Both the position numbers and the translations under genes were made by a program. Positions 45,266 through 53,157 of a stretch of DNA of 64,000 bases are shown here, piece by piece. This DNA is from Putridiphycobacter roseus (lineage in GTDB: Bacteria; Bacteroidota; Bacteroidia; Flavobacteriales_D; Crocinitomicaceae), in assembly GCF_003234935.1 (NCBI RefSeq), contig NZ_QKSB01000005.1:62001-126000 (forward strand). The letters run 5' to 3'. Positions within the stretch are counted from its first letter, which is position 1. Every line of letters begins with the position of its first letter. Below the pieces are notes generated by a model. That model was not told the origin of the DNA and ran no database searches. It saw only the letters and a program-made list of their open reading frames with translations.

Positions 45266-45583
45266 TTATTTTTTAAACACCTCTTCTACCCTAAGTATGG
45301 TTCTAAATGCAGCATATTTCCCTAAATATTTAGCATGGTGTATGTTTTGTAATTCTGGGGCATGCTTTTCTTGATACATTTCTAAAGTATCCGCATCTTG
45401 ACATAAATATTGGATAGAATAAGCTAGTCCTCCTGATTCTTCCGCTAAAATCTTCGATAATTTAGCTTCCAAAAAGCAACCAGTCGCTAACACTGCCGGA
45501 ATGTGATCCACTTTCATCCAAGTTAACCATTCCGCTTGAACATCATGGTCTATACTTACAGTAACATTATATATTATTTTCAT
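45266..45583 (-). CDS. DUF4286 family protein
   Basis: The protein has 105 residues. MKIIYNVTVSIDHDVQAEWL, WMKVDHIPAVLATGCF and SIQYLCQDADTLEMYQEKHAP match the small alpha/beta DUF4286 family, which resembles a ferredoxin-like dimer. Function unknown. It lies between the TPR gene and rsmA with nine- and two-base gaps. Confidence 0.88.
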   Translation of the reverse strand: MKIIYNVTVSIDHDVQAEWLTWMKVDHIPAVLATGCFLEAKLSKILAEESGGLAYSIQYLCQDADTLEMYQEKHAPELQNIHHAKYLGKYAAFRTILRVEEVFKK

Positions 45584-45592
45584 TATATTTAA

Positions 45593-47413
45593 TTATATGG
45601 CTTTAATGGTTCGGTATCGTTCTCGTGAAACAGCGACGTATAAACTACTAGGGAATTCGAATAATATTTTCTTATAATATTCCACCGCTTTTTCACTATC
45701 TACTAATTGAAAGTCATATATTTCAGCAATTTTAAATATGGCATCATCTGCAAGAATGTCAAATCCATAATTATCTATTACTTTTTGAAAGAAAAATATG
45801 GCTTTTGTCCAATCTTTTTGTTTGGAAAATATTAATCCTTTTTGATACAATATTTCATCTGCCAATGCATGAAAAGGATAGGTTTTATCAATAGAGTCTA
45901 ATAATACAATAGCATCTTCAAAACGGCTTTGTTGTAACAATAAGTCTGCATTAGCAAACAACTGCACAGGGGCTTCTGTAGTATCCATTCCCAAGTTATC
46001 TTGCAACAATAAGGAAAGTTGCATGGCATCATTAGCTATTAATTTTGTAGTAGAAGCCTTGAGTACATCTAATTGTGCTTTTGCATATTCAAACTCACCA
46101 TCATAATAAAATACTTTAGCATTTTTAAATTTTGCTTCATGACCAATTTTGTCTTCTGGAAAATCATTTGCAACTTGCATATATAAAATCGAAGCATCCC
46201 AAATTTCATTATTACTCAATAACACATCACCCAACAAAATTTTTGTGTGTGCCTTTTGCAAGGGGTTTCTCTGAAGGTCTATTGCTTCCTTCAATAGTAC
46301 TTCCGCTTTTTGTGGTTCATTGATGTAGAAGGCATAAATCTGGGCTAAACGTTCCATGATATTAATCGTTGCTTCAGTTTTTCCCATTCTTAAAATGGCA
46401 CTTTCAAATTCTAAAACCACCGCATTTAAATCATTTTTCGTATAATTACTTTGTGCAGTTACCATTAGAAAACTAACCTCTAAACTATGCTGGGCTGCAG
46501 CAGTATAATAAGGAGAACGCTCTCCCAATTCCATCACATAGTTATACGCTTGTTTCGCTTTATCATATACTTTATTGGATTCACATACTTGACCAATTTC
46601 AAAGGTGTAACGACCATTAGCACCACCTTTTAAATCTAAAGCCTTGGATTGAATAATTGCACCAGTATATTGTTTCAATTGGGTATAATACCAAATTAGC
46701 ATTTCATTGTAACATAGTTTTTGCGGACTATTTTGCGCTCTACTTAATAATTCTACACGCAACAAGGCAATCTCTTCTTCGTCCTTTTCGAAATCAATTA
46801 GTCTAGAAAGGTAAGTCTGTACGGTTTTTAGATAACCTGAACTATAATCCAATAAATCCAGATAAGTAGCAATCATTTTATCTTTCTGCTTGGTCATGGA
46901 ATACAACTCCCCTAATTCGATATTGTATTGATAACCTGACCTGTTTGCTTTCTTCCCTTTTTCATAAGTTTGCAATGCATAATCGAACTTTCCAATTCCT
47001 GAAAAATAACGCCCTAATTGTTGCACTTGACTTTGAACAGGAGACAGGTCGGCAATCATTTTTTCGTATTCCTCATCTGCATTTACTTGTCGGTCTGTCT
47101 TTTCATAAATTTCGGCCAATTTAAAACGATAACTAAATTCAAATTGGTTTCTTTTAATTTGCTTTCCAACTATTTTTTCAGATTCTTTGTATTTTTCTTG
47201 AAACATTAAACAATCAAAATACTTATCAAAGTAATATTTTGTTTCAAACTTTTTATACAAACTCTCATAGTATTCTTCTGCCTTATCAAACTGACCTTTA
47301 TTATAATAGTAAGCTGCAAGTTTGGCATCTTCGCCTCCATTTTGGCCAAGAACAACTGTAGGGAAAGTTATTCCCAAAAGCGTTATCCATACTATAAAAA
47401 TCAGTTTTTTAAT
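45593..47413 (-). CDS. TPR protein with signal peptide, apparent ATT start
   Basis: The protein has 606 residues, if it begins at ATT 47413-47411. Only from there does the N-terminus form a signal peptide (KKLIFIVWITLLGITFP followed by TVVLGQ). The only in-frame ATG-like alternatives downstream (TTG 47377) would cut it in half. The ATT overlaps the TAA of the preceding gene by one base, just like a TAATG junction. The mature part is a long chain of tetratricopeptide repeats (YYYNKGQFDKAEEYYESLYK, FYYDGEFEYAKAQLDVLKA and others), so it probably scaffolds periplasmic protein interactions. Partner unknown. Confidence 0.8.
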   Translation of the reverse strand: MKKLIFIVWITLLGITFPTVVLGQNGGEDAKLAAYYYNKGQFDKAEEYYESLYKKFETKYYFDKYFDCLMFQEKYKESEKIVGKQIKRNQFEFSYRFKLAEIYEKTDRQVNADEEYEKMIADLSPVQSQVQQLGRYFSGIGKFDYALQTYEKGKKANRSGYQYNIELGELYSMTKQKDKMIATYLDLLDYSSGYLKTVQTYLSRLIDFEKDEEEIALLRVELLSRAQNSPQKLCYNEMLIWYYTQLKQYTGAIIQSKALDLKGGANGRYTFEIGQVCESNKVYDKAKQAYNYVMELGERSPYYTAAAQHSLEVSFLMVTAQSNYTKNDLNAVVLEFESAILRMGKTEATINIMERLAQIYAFYINEPQKAEVLLKEAIDLQRNPLQKAHTKILLGDVLLSNNEIWDASILYMQVANDFPEDKIGHEAKFKNAKVFYYDGEFEYAKAQLDVLKASTTKLIANDAMQLSLLLQDNLGMDTTEAPVQLFANADLLLQQSRFEDAIVLLDSIDKTYPFHALADEILYQKGLIFSKQKDWTKAIFFFQKVIDNYGFDILADDAIFKIAEIYDFQLVDSEKAVEYYKKILFEFPSSLYVAVSRERYRTIKAI

Positions 47414-47958
47414 TAGTTCGTATTTTTAATTAATGTAATATACTCTTCAACGGTAGGGTATGCGAAATAAAAATTAGCCATTTGTGTAGATTGATTTTCA
47501 TTGACTTGATTAAATAATTTTTTCAAATTATCCAAAGCCACTTTCTCTTCCAATAAGTAAGTATCTACTTGTTTTTTATTCAAAACACCATTTAAAATAT
47601 CCGTTTTTAAATGCACATACTGCGTGTCTATTGCTTCTGCTTCAAGTAGTATGTGTTTGGTATTCATTTCAAAATTAGCCAATGACTTCCTTATTCTTTT
47701 CATGTAAGAAATTTTGTTGGCAAAATCAATATTAATGGTATCCGTGATATAATTTGTTTTAATAAAACGTTCGGCTTCCGAAGCAGTTTTTCTAATATAG
47801 AAAACACTATCCATTTTTATTGCCGAGAATGCTTTCTTAACACTATCAAGTTCACTTTTATAAGTGTCAATAGTTTTTAATTCATCTGCAAATTGTTTTT
47901 CTGGCTTACAGGCAACAAATAGTGCTCCAATAAAAACTAATAATAAAACTTTTTTCAT
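47413..47958 (-). CDS. Predicted lipoprotein, unknown function
   Basis: The ATG at 47958 gives 181 residues with lipobox FVAC (MKKVLLLVFIGALFVACKPE); the longer frame from 47979 overlaps serS. The mature part is helical and lysine/glutamate-rich, perhaps coiled coil. No family is recognised. It lies 11 bases after serS and overlaps the TPR gene by one base, so serS, the lipoprotein and the TPR gene look like one operon, with the last two perhaps working together. Confidence 0.7.
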   Translation of the reverse strand: MKKVLLLVFIGALFVACKPEKQFADELKTIDTYKSELDSVKKAFSAIKMDSVFYIRKTASEAERFIKTNYITDTINIDFANKISYMKRIRKSLANFEMNTKHILLEAEAIDTQYVHLKTDILNGVLNKKQVDTYLLEEKVALDNLKKLFNQVNENQSTQMANFYFAYPTVEEYITLIKNTN

Positions 47959-47969
47959 TTTCTCTATAA

Positions 47970-49238
47970 TTAAATACATTCAAAACCAGTGTAAGGCACC
48001 AATACTTTTGGAATATTAATTCCGTTTTCAGTTTGATTATTCTCCAGTAATGCGGCTAATATTCTAGGCAAAGCCAACGCACTACCATTTAAAGTATGTG
48101 CTAAAACACTTTTTTTATCCGCATCTTTATAACGTAATTTTAAACGGTTTGCTTGAAAAGTTTCAAAATTGGAAACAGAACTCACTTCTAACCATTTATC
48201 TTGCGCTGCAGAATAAACTTCTAAATCGTAAGTTAGTGCAGATGTAAATCCTAAATCTCCACCACATAAACGTAACTTACGATAAGGTAATTCTAAGGCT
48301 TTCAATAATTCTTCAACATGATTCACCATCTCCTCTAGCGCTTGGTAAGAACGGTCTGGATGTTCGATACGAACGATTTCCACTTTATCAAATTGGTGTA
48401 ATCTGTTTAGCCCTCTTACATCAGACCCATAAGAACCCGCTTCTCTTCTAAAGCAAGGCGTATACGCGGTTAATTTAATTGGAAAATCACTTTCTTTTAC
48501 AATTACATCCCTATAAATATTAGTCAATGGCACCTCAGAAGTAGGTATCAAATAAAAATCATCTGTCGGTGTATGGTACATTTGTCCTTCTTTATCTGGC
48601 AATTGACCAGTTCCCCTACCTGATTCCTCGTTTACCAATAAAGGTGGAATGACTTCTTTATAACCGGCATCTCTTGCATGGTCTAAAAAGAAATTGATCA
48701 GTGCTCTTTGCAAGCGAGCACCTTTACCGAGGTAAAAAGGGAAACCTGCACCTGTTACTTTTACCCCTAATTCAAAATCAATGATGTCGTATTTTTTCGC
48801 TAATTCCCAATGTGGCAAAGCATTCTTTGGAAGTGAAGGTTTGGTACCATGTTCCATTTCCACCACATTATCCGTATCTGCATTTCCTGGAGGAACGATT
48901 TTATTCGGAACATTAGGTATTAGGTACAAGATGGCATTAATCTCTTCTGCGAGCGCAGCTACTTTATCTTTCAAAACAGGCTCATTAGCTTTTAAAGCAG
49001 CAGATTTTGCTTTCACTTCATTGGCTTTATCGGCTTGCCCTGATTTGTATAAGTCTCCAATTTCTTTGGTCAATTTATTTGCCTCTGCGGCTAATCCATC
49101 TAGTTCTCCCTTTGCGGATCTCCATTCATTATCTAGCCTTAAAACTTCTTGAATACTTTTATCTGCATCAAAATTACGCACTTTTAAAGCTGCAATAATT
49201 TCATCTTTATTCTCTCTGATTTTAGTTATCTCTAACAT
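47970..49238 (-). CDS. serS: Seryl-tRNA synthetase
   Basis: The protein has 422 residues: N-terminal long coiled-coil arm (about 1-110), class II motif 2 (FRREAGSYGSDVRGLNRLHQ), and motif 3 (LNGSALALPRILAALLEN). It charges tRNA-Ser and tRNA-Sec-type substrates with serine. It has its own -7 element at 49266 and heads a short operon. Confidence 0.98.
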   Translation of the reverse strand: MLEITKIRENKDEIIAALKVRNFDADKSIQEVLRLDNEWRSAKGELDGLAAEANKLTKEIGDLYKSGQADKANEVKAKSAALKANEPVLKDKVAALAEEINAILYLIPNVPNKIVPPGNADTDNVVEMEHGTKPSLPKNALPHWELAKKYDIIDFELGVKVTGAGFPFYLGKGARLQRALINFFLDHARDAGYKEVIPPLLVNEESGRGTGQLPDKEGQMYHTPTDDFYLIPTSEVPLTNIYRDVIVKESDFPIKLTAYTPCFRREAGSYGSDVRGLNRLHQFDKVEIVRIEHPDRSYQALEEMVNHVEELLKALELPYRKLRLCGGDLGFTSALTYDLEVYSAAQDKWLEVSSVSNFETFQANRLKLRYKDADKKSVLAHTLNGSALALPRILAALLENNQTENGINIPKVLVPYTGFECI

Positions 49239-49265
49239 CTTGATTTATTTTAATTTGATGGGTAA

Positions 49266-49273
49266 CAAATATA
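49266..49273 (-). promoter_or_regulatory. -7 promoter element of serS
   Basis: TATATTTG on the minus strand, 27 bases before the ATG. It is preceded closely by the rpmA terminator. Confidence 0.6.
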
Positions 49274-49283
49274 CGTTTTAAAA

Positions 49284-49324
49284 CAAAAAAAACTCCATAA
49301 TGCTTCAGAGCAAAATGGAGTTTT
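49284..49324 (-). terminator. Terminator after rpmA
   Basis: On the minus strand AAAACTCCAT and ATGGAGTTTT form a 10-bp stem around a 16-base loop, followed by a T-run. It separates rplU-rpmA from serS. Confidence 0.85.
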
Positions 49325-49346
49325 AAAGTTTTTTAAGATTCTATTA

Positions 49347-49616
49347 TTATGCTTCTGCAGTCTCAAAAGGTACTACTGAAACAAAAGAACGGTTATCTCT
49401 TCTTTTTCTAAAGTGAACCAAACCATCCGTAAGTGCATATAATGTATGATCTTTACCGATCCCTACATTTTCACCTGGGTGATGTTTAGTCCCTCTTTGT
49501 CTTACTATAATATTACCTGAAATAGCAGCTTGACCTCCAAAAATCTTAACCCCTAAACGTTTTGATTGGGATTCTCTACCATTCTTCGAACTACCGACTC
49601 CTTTCTTATGTGCCAT
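49347..49616 (-). CDS. rpmA: 50S ribosomal protein L27
   Basis: The protein has 89 residues. It begins [20 protein letters not shown], with no N-terminal cleavable extension, and contains [20 protein letters not shown]. It lies in the large subunit near the peptidyl transferase centre. It follows rplU with a 22-base gap, the usual pair. Confidence 0.98.
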   Translation of the reverse strand: MAHKKGVGSSKNGRESQSKRLGVKIFGGQAAISGNIIVRQRGTKHHPGENVGIGKDHTLYALTDGLVHFRKRRDNRSFVSVVPFETAEA

Positions 49617-49638
49617 GGCTTATAAGTTTTTTTATTTA

Positions 49639-50151
49639 TTATTTACTTAATACTTCTATTAGTTCCGCTTTTTTCAAAGAAGTGTATCCTGACACGCCTC
49701 TTTCTTTAGCCAAACCTTTTAATTCTGCAACAGTCATTGCATTTAAATCTACAGATGCTGTTGATGTTTCTTTTGCAGGTGCCGCTTCTTTAACAGGAGC
49801 TGCTTCAGTTTTTGCCGCCTTTGGAGCTGCTTTACCACCTTTTGCAACGATACTTTCAATTTTAACTTCTGTTAAATATTGTCTGTGTCCGTTTTTCTTT
49901 TTGTAACCTTTTCTTCTTTTCTTTTTGAAAACGATTACTTTGTCACCTTTTAAGTGTCTTAACACTGAAGCTGAAACCTGAGCTCCGCTTATAACTGGGG
50001 CGCCAACAGTAATTGTTCCGTTATCATCTATCAAATATACATCATCAAATTGGATTTTATCCCCTTCTTGTGCATCTAATCTATGAACGAAAACCTGTTG
50101 ATCTTTAACAACTTTAAATTGTTGCCCTGCTATCTCTACAATTGCATACAT
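49639..50151 (-). CDS. rplU: 50S ribosomal protein L21 with C-terminal extra domain
   Basis: The protein has 170 residues; ordinary L21 is about 100-105. Residues 1-103 are L21 (MYAIVEIAGQQF, KKKRRKGYKKKNGHRQYLTEVKI). Residues 104-136 are an Ala/Lys/Pro-rich linker, and 137-170 (LNAMTVAELKGLAKERGVSG, YTSLKKAELIEVLSK) resemble a SAP or Rho-N-terminal-type helix-extended-helix domain that usually binds nucleic acid. The fusion is within one uninterrupted frame. Confidence 0.95.
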   Translation of the reverse strand: MYAIVEIAGQQFKVVKDQQVFVHRLDAQEGDKIQFDDVYLIDDNGTITVGAPVISGAQVSASVLRHLKGDKVIVFKKKRRKGYKKKNGHRQYLTEVKIESIVAKGGKAAPKAAKTEAAPVKEAAPAKETSTASVDLNAMTVAELKGLAKERGVSGYTSLKKAELIEVLSK

Positions 50152-50183
50152 ACAAATTCTCTTTTAATTATTTTTAAGGACGA

Positions 50184-50191
50184 CAAAGATA
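50184..50191 (-). promoter_or_regulatory. -7 promoter element of rplU-rpmA
   Basis: TATCTTTG on the minus strand, 32 bases before the L21 ATG. It lies between the EamA gene end and rplU. Confidence 0.65.
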
Positions 50192-50201
50192 CTATTTTTT
50201 T

Positions 50202-51125
50202 TTAATTAACCTTCCTTTCTTGACTTTTTACATCATTTTTACCTTTTTTCCCCATAAAATAGACGCCTAAAAAGATAAGAACAATCCATATTAGATGGAC
50301 CATATTAAAACTTTCACCATCTAATACGCCAAAGAAAAGTGCAATTACAGGGATAATATACGTCACCGAAGAAGTAAACAAAGGGGTAGAAATAGAAACC
50401 AACTGGTTAAATAGCAATACGGCCAATGCGGTTCCAATTACCGACAAAATAAACAAGTATCCTAAAGCTTGCAAAGTGTGTACTTCCATATTTATGGCTG
50501 CAAAACCACCGGAGAAATAAGTCAGCGCGATTGCAAAGGGTAACATAAAAAAAAATGCTAGTGCCGTTATTTCCTTTGGTTTTAAATGTTGTAATTTATG
50601 TTTTATTAAGGTCATACTTATGGCATAACAGGCAGTGGCTATAACCACATATAATGCATAAAAGAAATCATTATCCGCTTCATTAACTTGGCGAAAAAGA
50701 ATCATACTCAGGCCAAATACACACAAACTAAAACCTATCATTTGAATTTTATTAATCCGGTCTTTAAAGAAAAACCAAGCAATAATAATGACGAAGACGG
50801 AAGTCCCCATATTTAATAAGCCAGCCAAGGAACTTTGAATTTTTGTTTCTGCCAAAGGAAATAAAAAAGAAGGTAGAAAATTTCCGGTCATACCAACTAA
50901 AAATAAATAAAACGAATTTCGTTTATTTAGCAGTCGCATGCTTTTTAATGCTATCGGTAATAAAACCATCCCAGCAATCAACATTCTTAAACCACCTACT
51001 TGAAAAGGTTTAAAAACCATTACCCCTTCAATGGGCTCCATGGCTTTTTTGATTAAAATAAAAGAAGAGCCCCACACCAATGAAAGTATCATTAATATAA
51101 GCCACGCTTTTGTTTCATTTTTCAT
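50202..51125 (-). CDS. EamA/DMT-family transporter
   Basis: The protein has 307 residues and ten membrane helices in two EamA halves, as in drug/metabolite exporters (LVWGSSFILIKKAMEP in the first; YAISMTLIKHKLQHLKP and VIALFFGVLDGESF in the second). The substrate cannot be told. It ends 50 bases before the L21 start on the same strand. Confidence 0.9.
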   Translation of the reverse strand: MKNETKAWLILMILSLVWGSSFILIKKAMEPIEGVMVFKPFQVGGLRMLIAGMVLLPIALKSMRLLNKRNSFYLFLVGMTGNFLPSFLFPLAETKIQSSLAGLLNMGTSVFVIIIAWFFFKDRINKIQMIGFSLCVFGLSMILFRQVNEADNDFFYALYVVIATACYAISMTLIKHKLQHLKPKEITALAFFFMLPFAIALTYFSGGFAAINMEVHTLQALGYLFILSVIGTALAVLLFNQLVSISTPLFTSSVTYIIPVIALFFGVLDGESFNMVHLIWIVLIFLGVYFMGKKGKNDVKSQERKVN

Positions 51126-51284
51126 GCTACAAAGAAAGTTATTTTTTATCGAGTAAAAAACCGATACAGATCAAACTAAAAAGTTTATATTACTACATTA
51201 TAAATTTAGCTAGAAAAGTTTTCAACCATTCCCCCATATTTCGGGAATTATTTTTTATTTTTAGCCTCTCAAATCAAAATCATT

Positions 51285-51899
51285 ATGCATATAGCAGTCG
51301 CAGGAAACATTGGAGCTGGAAAAACAACTTTAACTACATTACTAGCCAAACATTATGGTTGGAATACGCATTTTGAAGACGTTGAGCAAAATCCTTACCT
51401 GAATGATTTTTATGAAGACATGCAGCGTTGGTCATTTAACTTACAGGTTTACTATTTAAATTCTAGATTTACCCAAATTCAAGAAATTAAAGAAAATCCA
51501 GGCAATGTAATACAAGACCGTACTATTTATGAAGACGCCTATATTTTTGCGCCCAATTTGCATTCCATGGGTTTAATGACAACAAGAGATTTTGAAAATT
51601 ATTTTTCCTTATTCAACCTTTTAGAGTCTTTTATTGCTGCACCTGACGTATTAATTTACTTAAAGGCAAGTGTTCCTACTTTGGTGAATCAAATTCAAAA
51701 AAGAGGAAGAGAATATGAAGAGAGTATTCGATTAGACTATTTGAAAAGATTAAATGAAAGGTATGAGGCATGGATTTCGACTTACGACAAAGGTAAATTG
51801 ATCATTATAGATGTTGATGACAATAATTTTCATGAAAATGCAGATGATTTAGGGAAAATTATACAAGCAATTGACGCCGAAATTAACGGCTTATTTTAA
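51285..51899 (+). CDS. Deoxynucleoside kinase
   Basis: The protein has 204 residues: P-loop GNIGAGKTTL, EDVEQNPYLNDFYEDMQRWSF, and the DRTIYEDAYIFA motif of the dCK/dGK/TK2 family. It phosphorylates deoxynucleosides in salvage; which base is preferred is unclear. Single gene, divergent from the EamA gene. Confidence 0.93.
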   Translation: MHIAVAGNIGAGKTTLTTLLAKHYGWNTHFEDVEQNPYLNDFYEDMQRWSFNLQVYYLNSRFTQIQEIKENPGNVIQDRTIYEDAYIFAPNLHSMGLMTTRDFENYFSLFNLLESFIAAPDVLIYLKASVPTLVNQIQKRGREYEESIRLDYLKRLNERYEAWISTYDKGKLIIIDVDDNNFHENADDLGKIIQAIDAEINGLF

Positions 51900-51953
51900 C
51901 CCATACCCCTTCTTCAAAACCCGGCTCAAAATGGAAGCCATTAATTTAAGACC

Positions 51954-52556
51954 ATGCGCATAAATCAAGCCGAATTTATTATTAGTAATTCAGACATTAG
52001 TAGATGTCCAGCACCTACTCTACCTGAATACGCCTTCATTGGCCGTTCAAACGTTGGAAAATCATCCTTGATTAACATGTTGACCAATAATAAGAAATTG
52101 GCTAAGATTTCAAGTAAGCCTGGTAAAACTCAATTAATCAATCATTTTTTAATCAATAAAACTTGGTACTTGGTCGATTTACCTGGTTATGGTTTTGCAA
52201 AAATTGCAAAGAGCCAAAGAGAAAAGTGGGAACGATTTGTAAAAGAATACGTACTGACCAGGGAAAATTTATTGAATTTATTTGTCTTGATTGACAGTCG
52301 TATCCCACCACAAAAAATTGATTTAGAATTTATGGAAATGTTAGGTGAAAATGGGGTACCGTTTTCCATGATATTTACAAAAATGGATAAGCTTTCTAGC
52401 AGTAAATCTAAAAAAATGTTGTTAGACTATCAAAAAGAAATGCTTAAAACCTGGGAAGAAATACCGCCATACTTTATGAGTTCATCTATTTCAGGGGAAG
52501 GAAAAGAAATAATTTTGGACTATATTGATCAAGTTAACCCATCATTTCAGGGTTAA
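51954..52556 (+). CDS. engB: Ribosome biogenesis GTP-binding protein EngB/YsxC
   Basis: The protein has 200 residues with GTPase motifs G1 ([10 protein letters not shown]), G3 (DLPGYGFAK) and G4 (TKMDK). It is required for 50S subunit assembly in many bacteria. It lies 54 bases after the kinase gene and 31 before the HutD-like gene. Confidence 0.96.
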   Translation: MRINQAEFIISNSDISRCPAPTLPEYAFIGRSNVGKSSLINMLTNNKKLAKISSKPGKTQLINHFLINKTWYLVDLPGYGFAKIAKSQREKWERFVKEYVLTRENLLNLFVLIDSRIPPQKIDLEFMEMLGENGVPFSMIFTKMDKLSSSKSKKMLLDYQKEMLKTWEEIPPYFMSSSISGEGKEIILDYIDQVNPSFQG

Positions 52557-52587
52557 ACCAGTCAATTTTCAACCAGAATAGTAACCC

Positions 52588-53157
52588 ATGGACGTTTTAC
52601 GACAAAAAGAAGATTTTAAAACTAATAACTGGTCTGGCGGAACCACCACGGAATTGTATATTCACCCTGCTCAAAGCGTCTTTAAAAACCTTGACTTTGA
52701 TTTTCGTTTAAGCATTGCCACTGTAGAAACAGCGACTTCTACTTTTACCAGTTTGCCTGGTGTCAGTAGAAAACTATTGCTGTTGGAAGGCTCCTTACAT
52801 TTAAATCATCTTGGTCACCATGAAACCGATTTAAAACCTTTGGAATGGGATACGTTTAGTGGAGATTGGCAGACACTTTCCAAGGGAAAGGTTACCGATT
52901 TTAACTTGATGTTAACAGGTAAGAATACTGGTGATTTTGAAATCATTAAAACCGTTGAAAAGAAGGAAATATCCATTGCACTAAAGGCGGACATCATATG
53001 CTTTTATGTAAAAGAAGGAGGATTAAAAGTCAAAAATCAGGTCTTAAATAAAGACACATTATTGGTCCACCATGTCGACACGGAAAACACCGTGCTATCC
53101 ATCAACCCAAACACCACTTTAATTATAGTCAGAATACACCTTCAGCCAAAAGCTTAA
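52588..53157 (+). CDS. HutD/Ves family protein
   Basis: The protein has 189 residues, cupin-like. NNWSGGTTTELYIHP, FDFRLSIATVETATSTFTSL and FNLMLTGK match the HutD/Ves family, which is associated with histidine use in Pseudomonas and cold stress in E. coli. No hut genes are nearby, so the role is open. Its end overlaps the convergent murF-alr gene by four bases. Confidence 0.85.
   Translation: MDVLRQKEDFKTNNWSGGTTTELYIHPAQSVFKNLDFDFRLSIATVETATSTFTSLPGVSRKLLLLEGSLHLNHLGHHETDLKPLEWDTFSGDWQTLSKGKVTDFNLMLTGKNTGDFEIIKTVEKKEISIALKADIICFYVKEGGLKVKNQVLNKDTLLVHHVDTENTVLSINPNTTLIIVRIHLQPKA

Noticed and set aside
47375..47377. TTG as start of the TPR protein
   Set aside because: It would begin in the middle of the hydrophobic core of the signal peptide.
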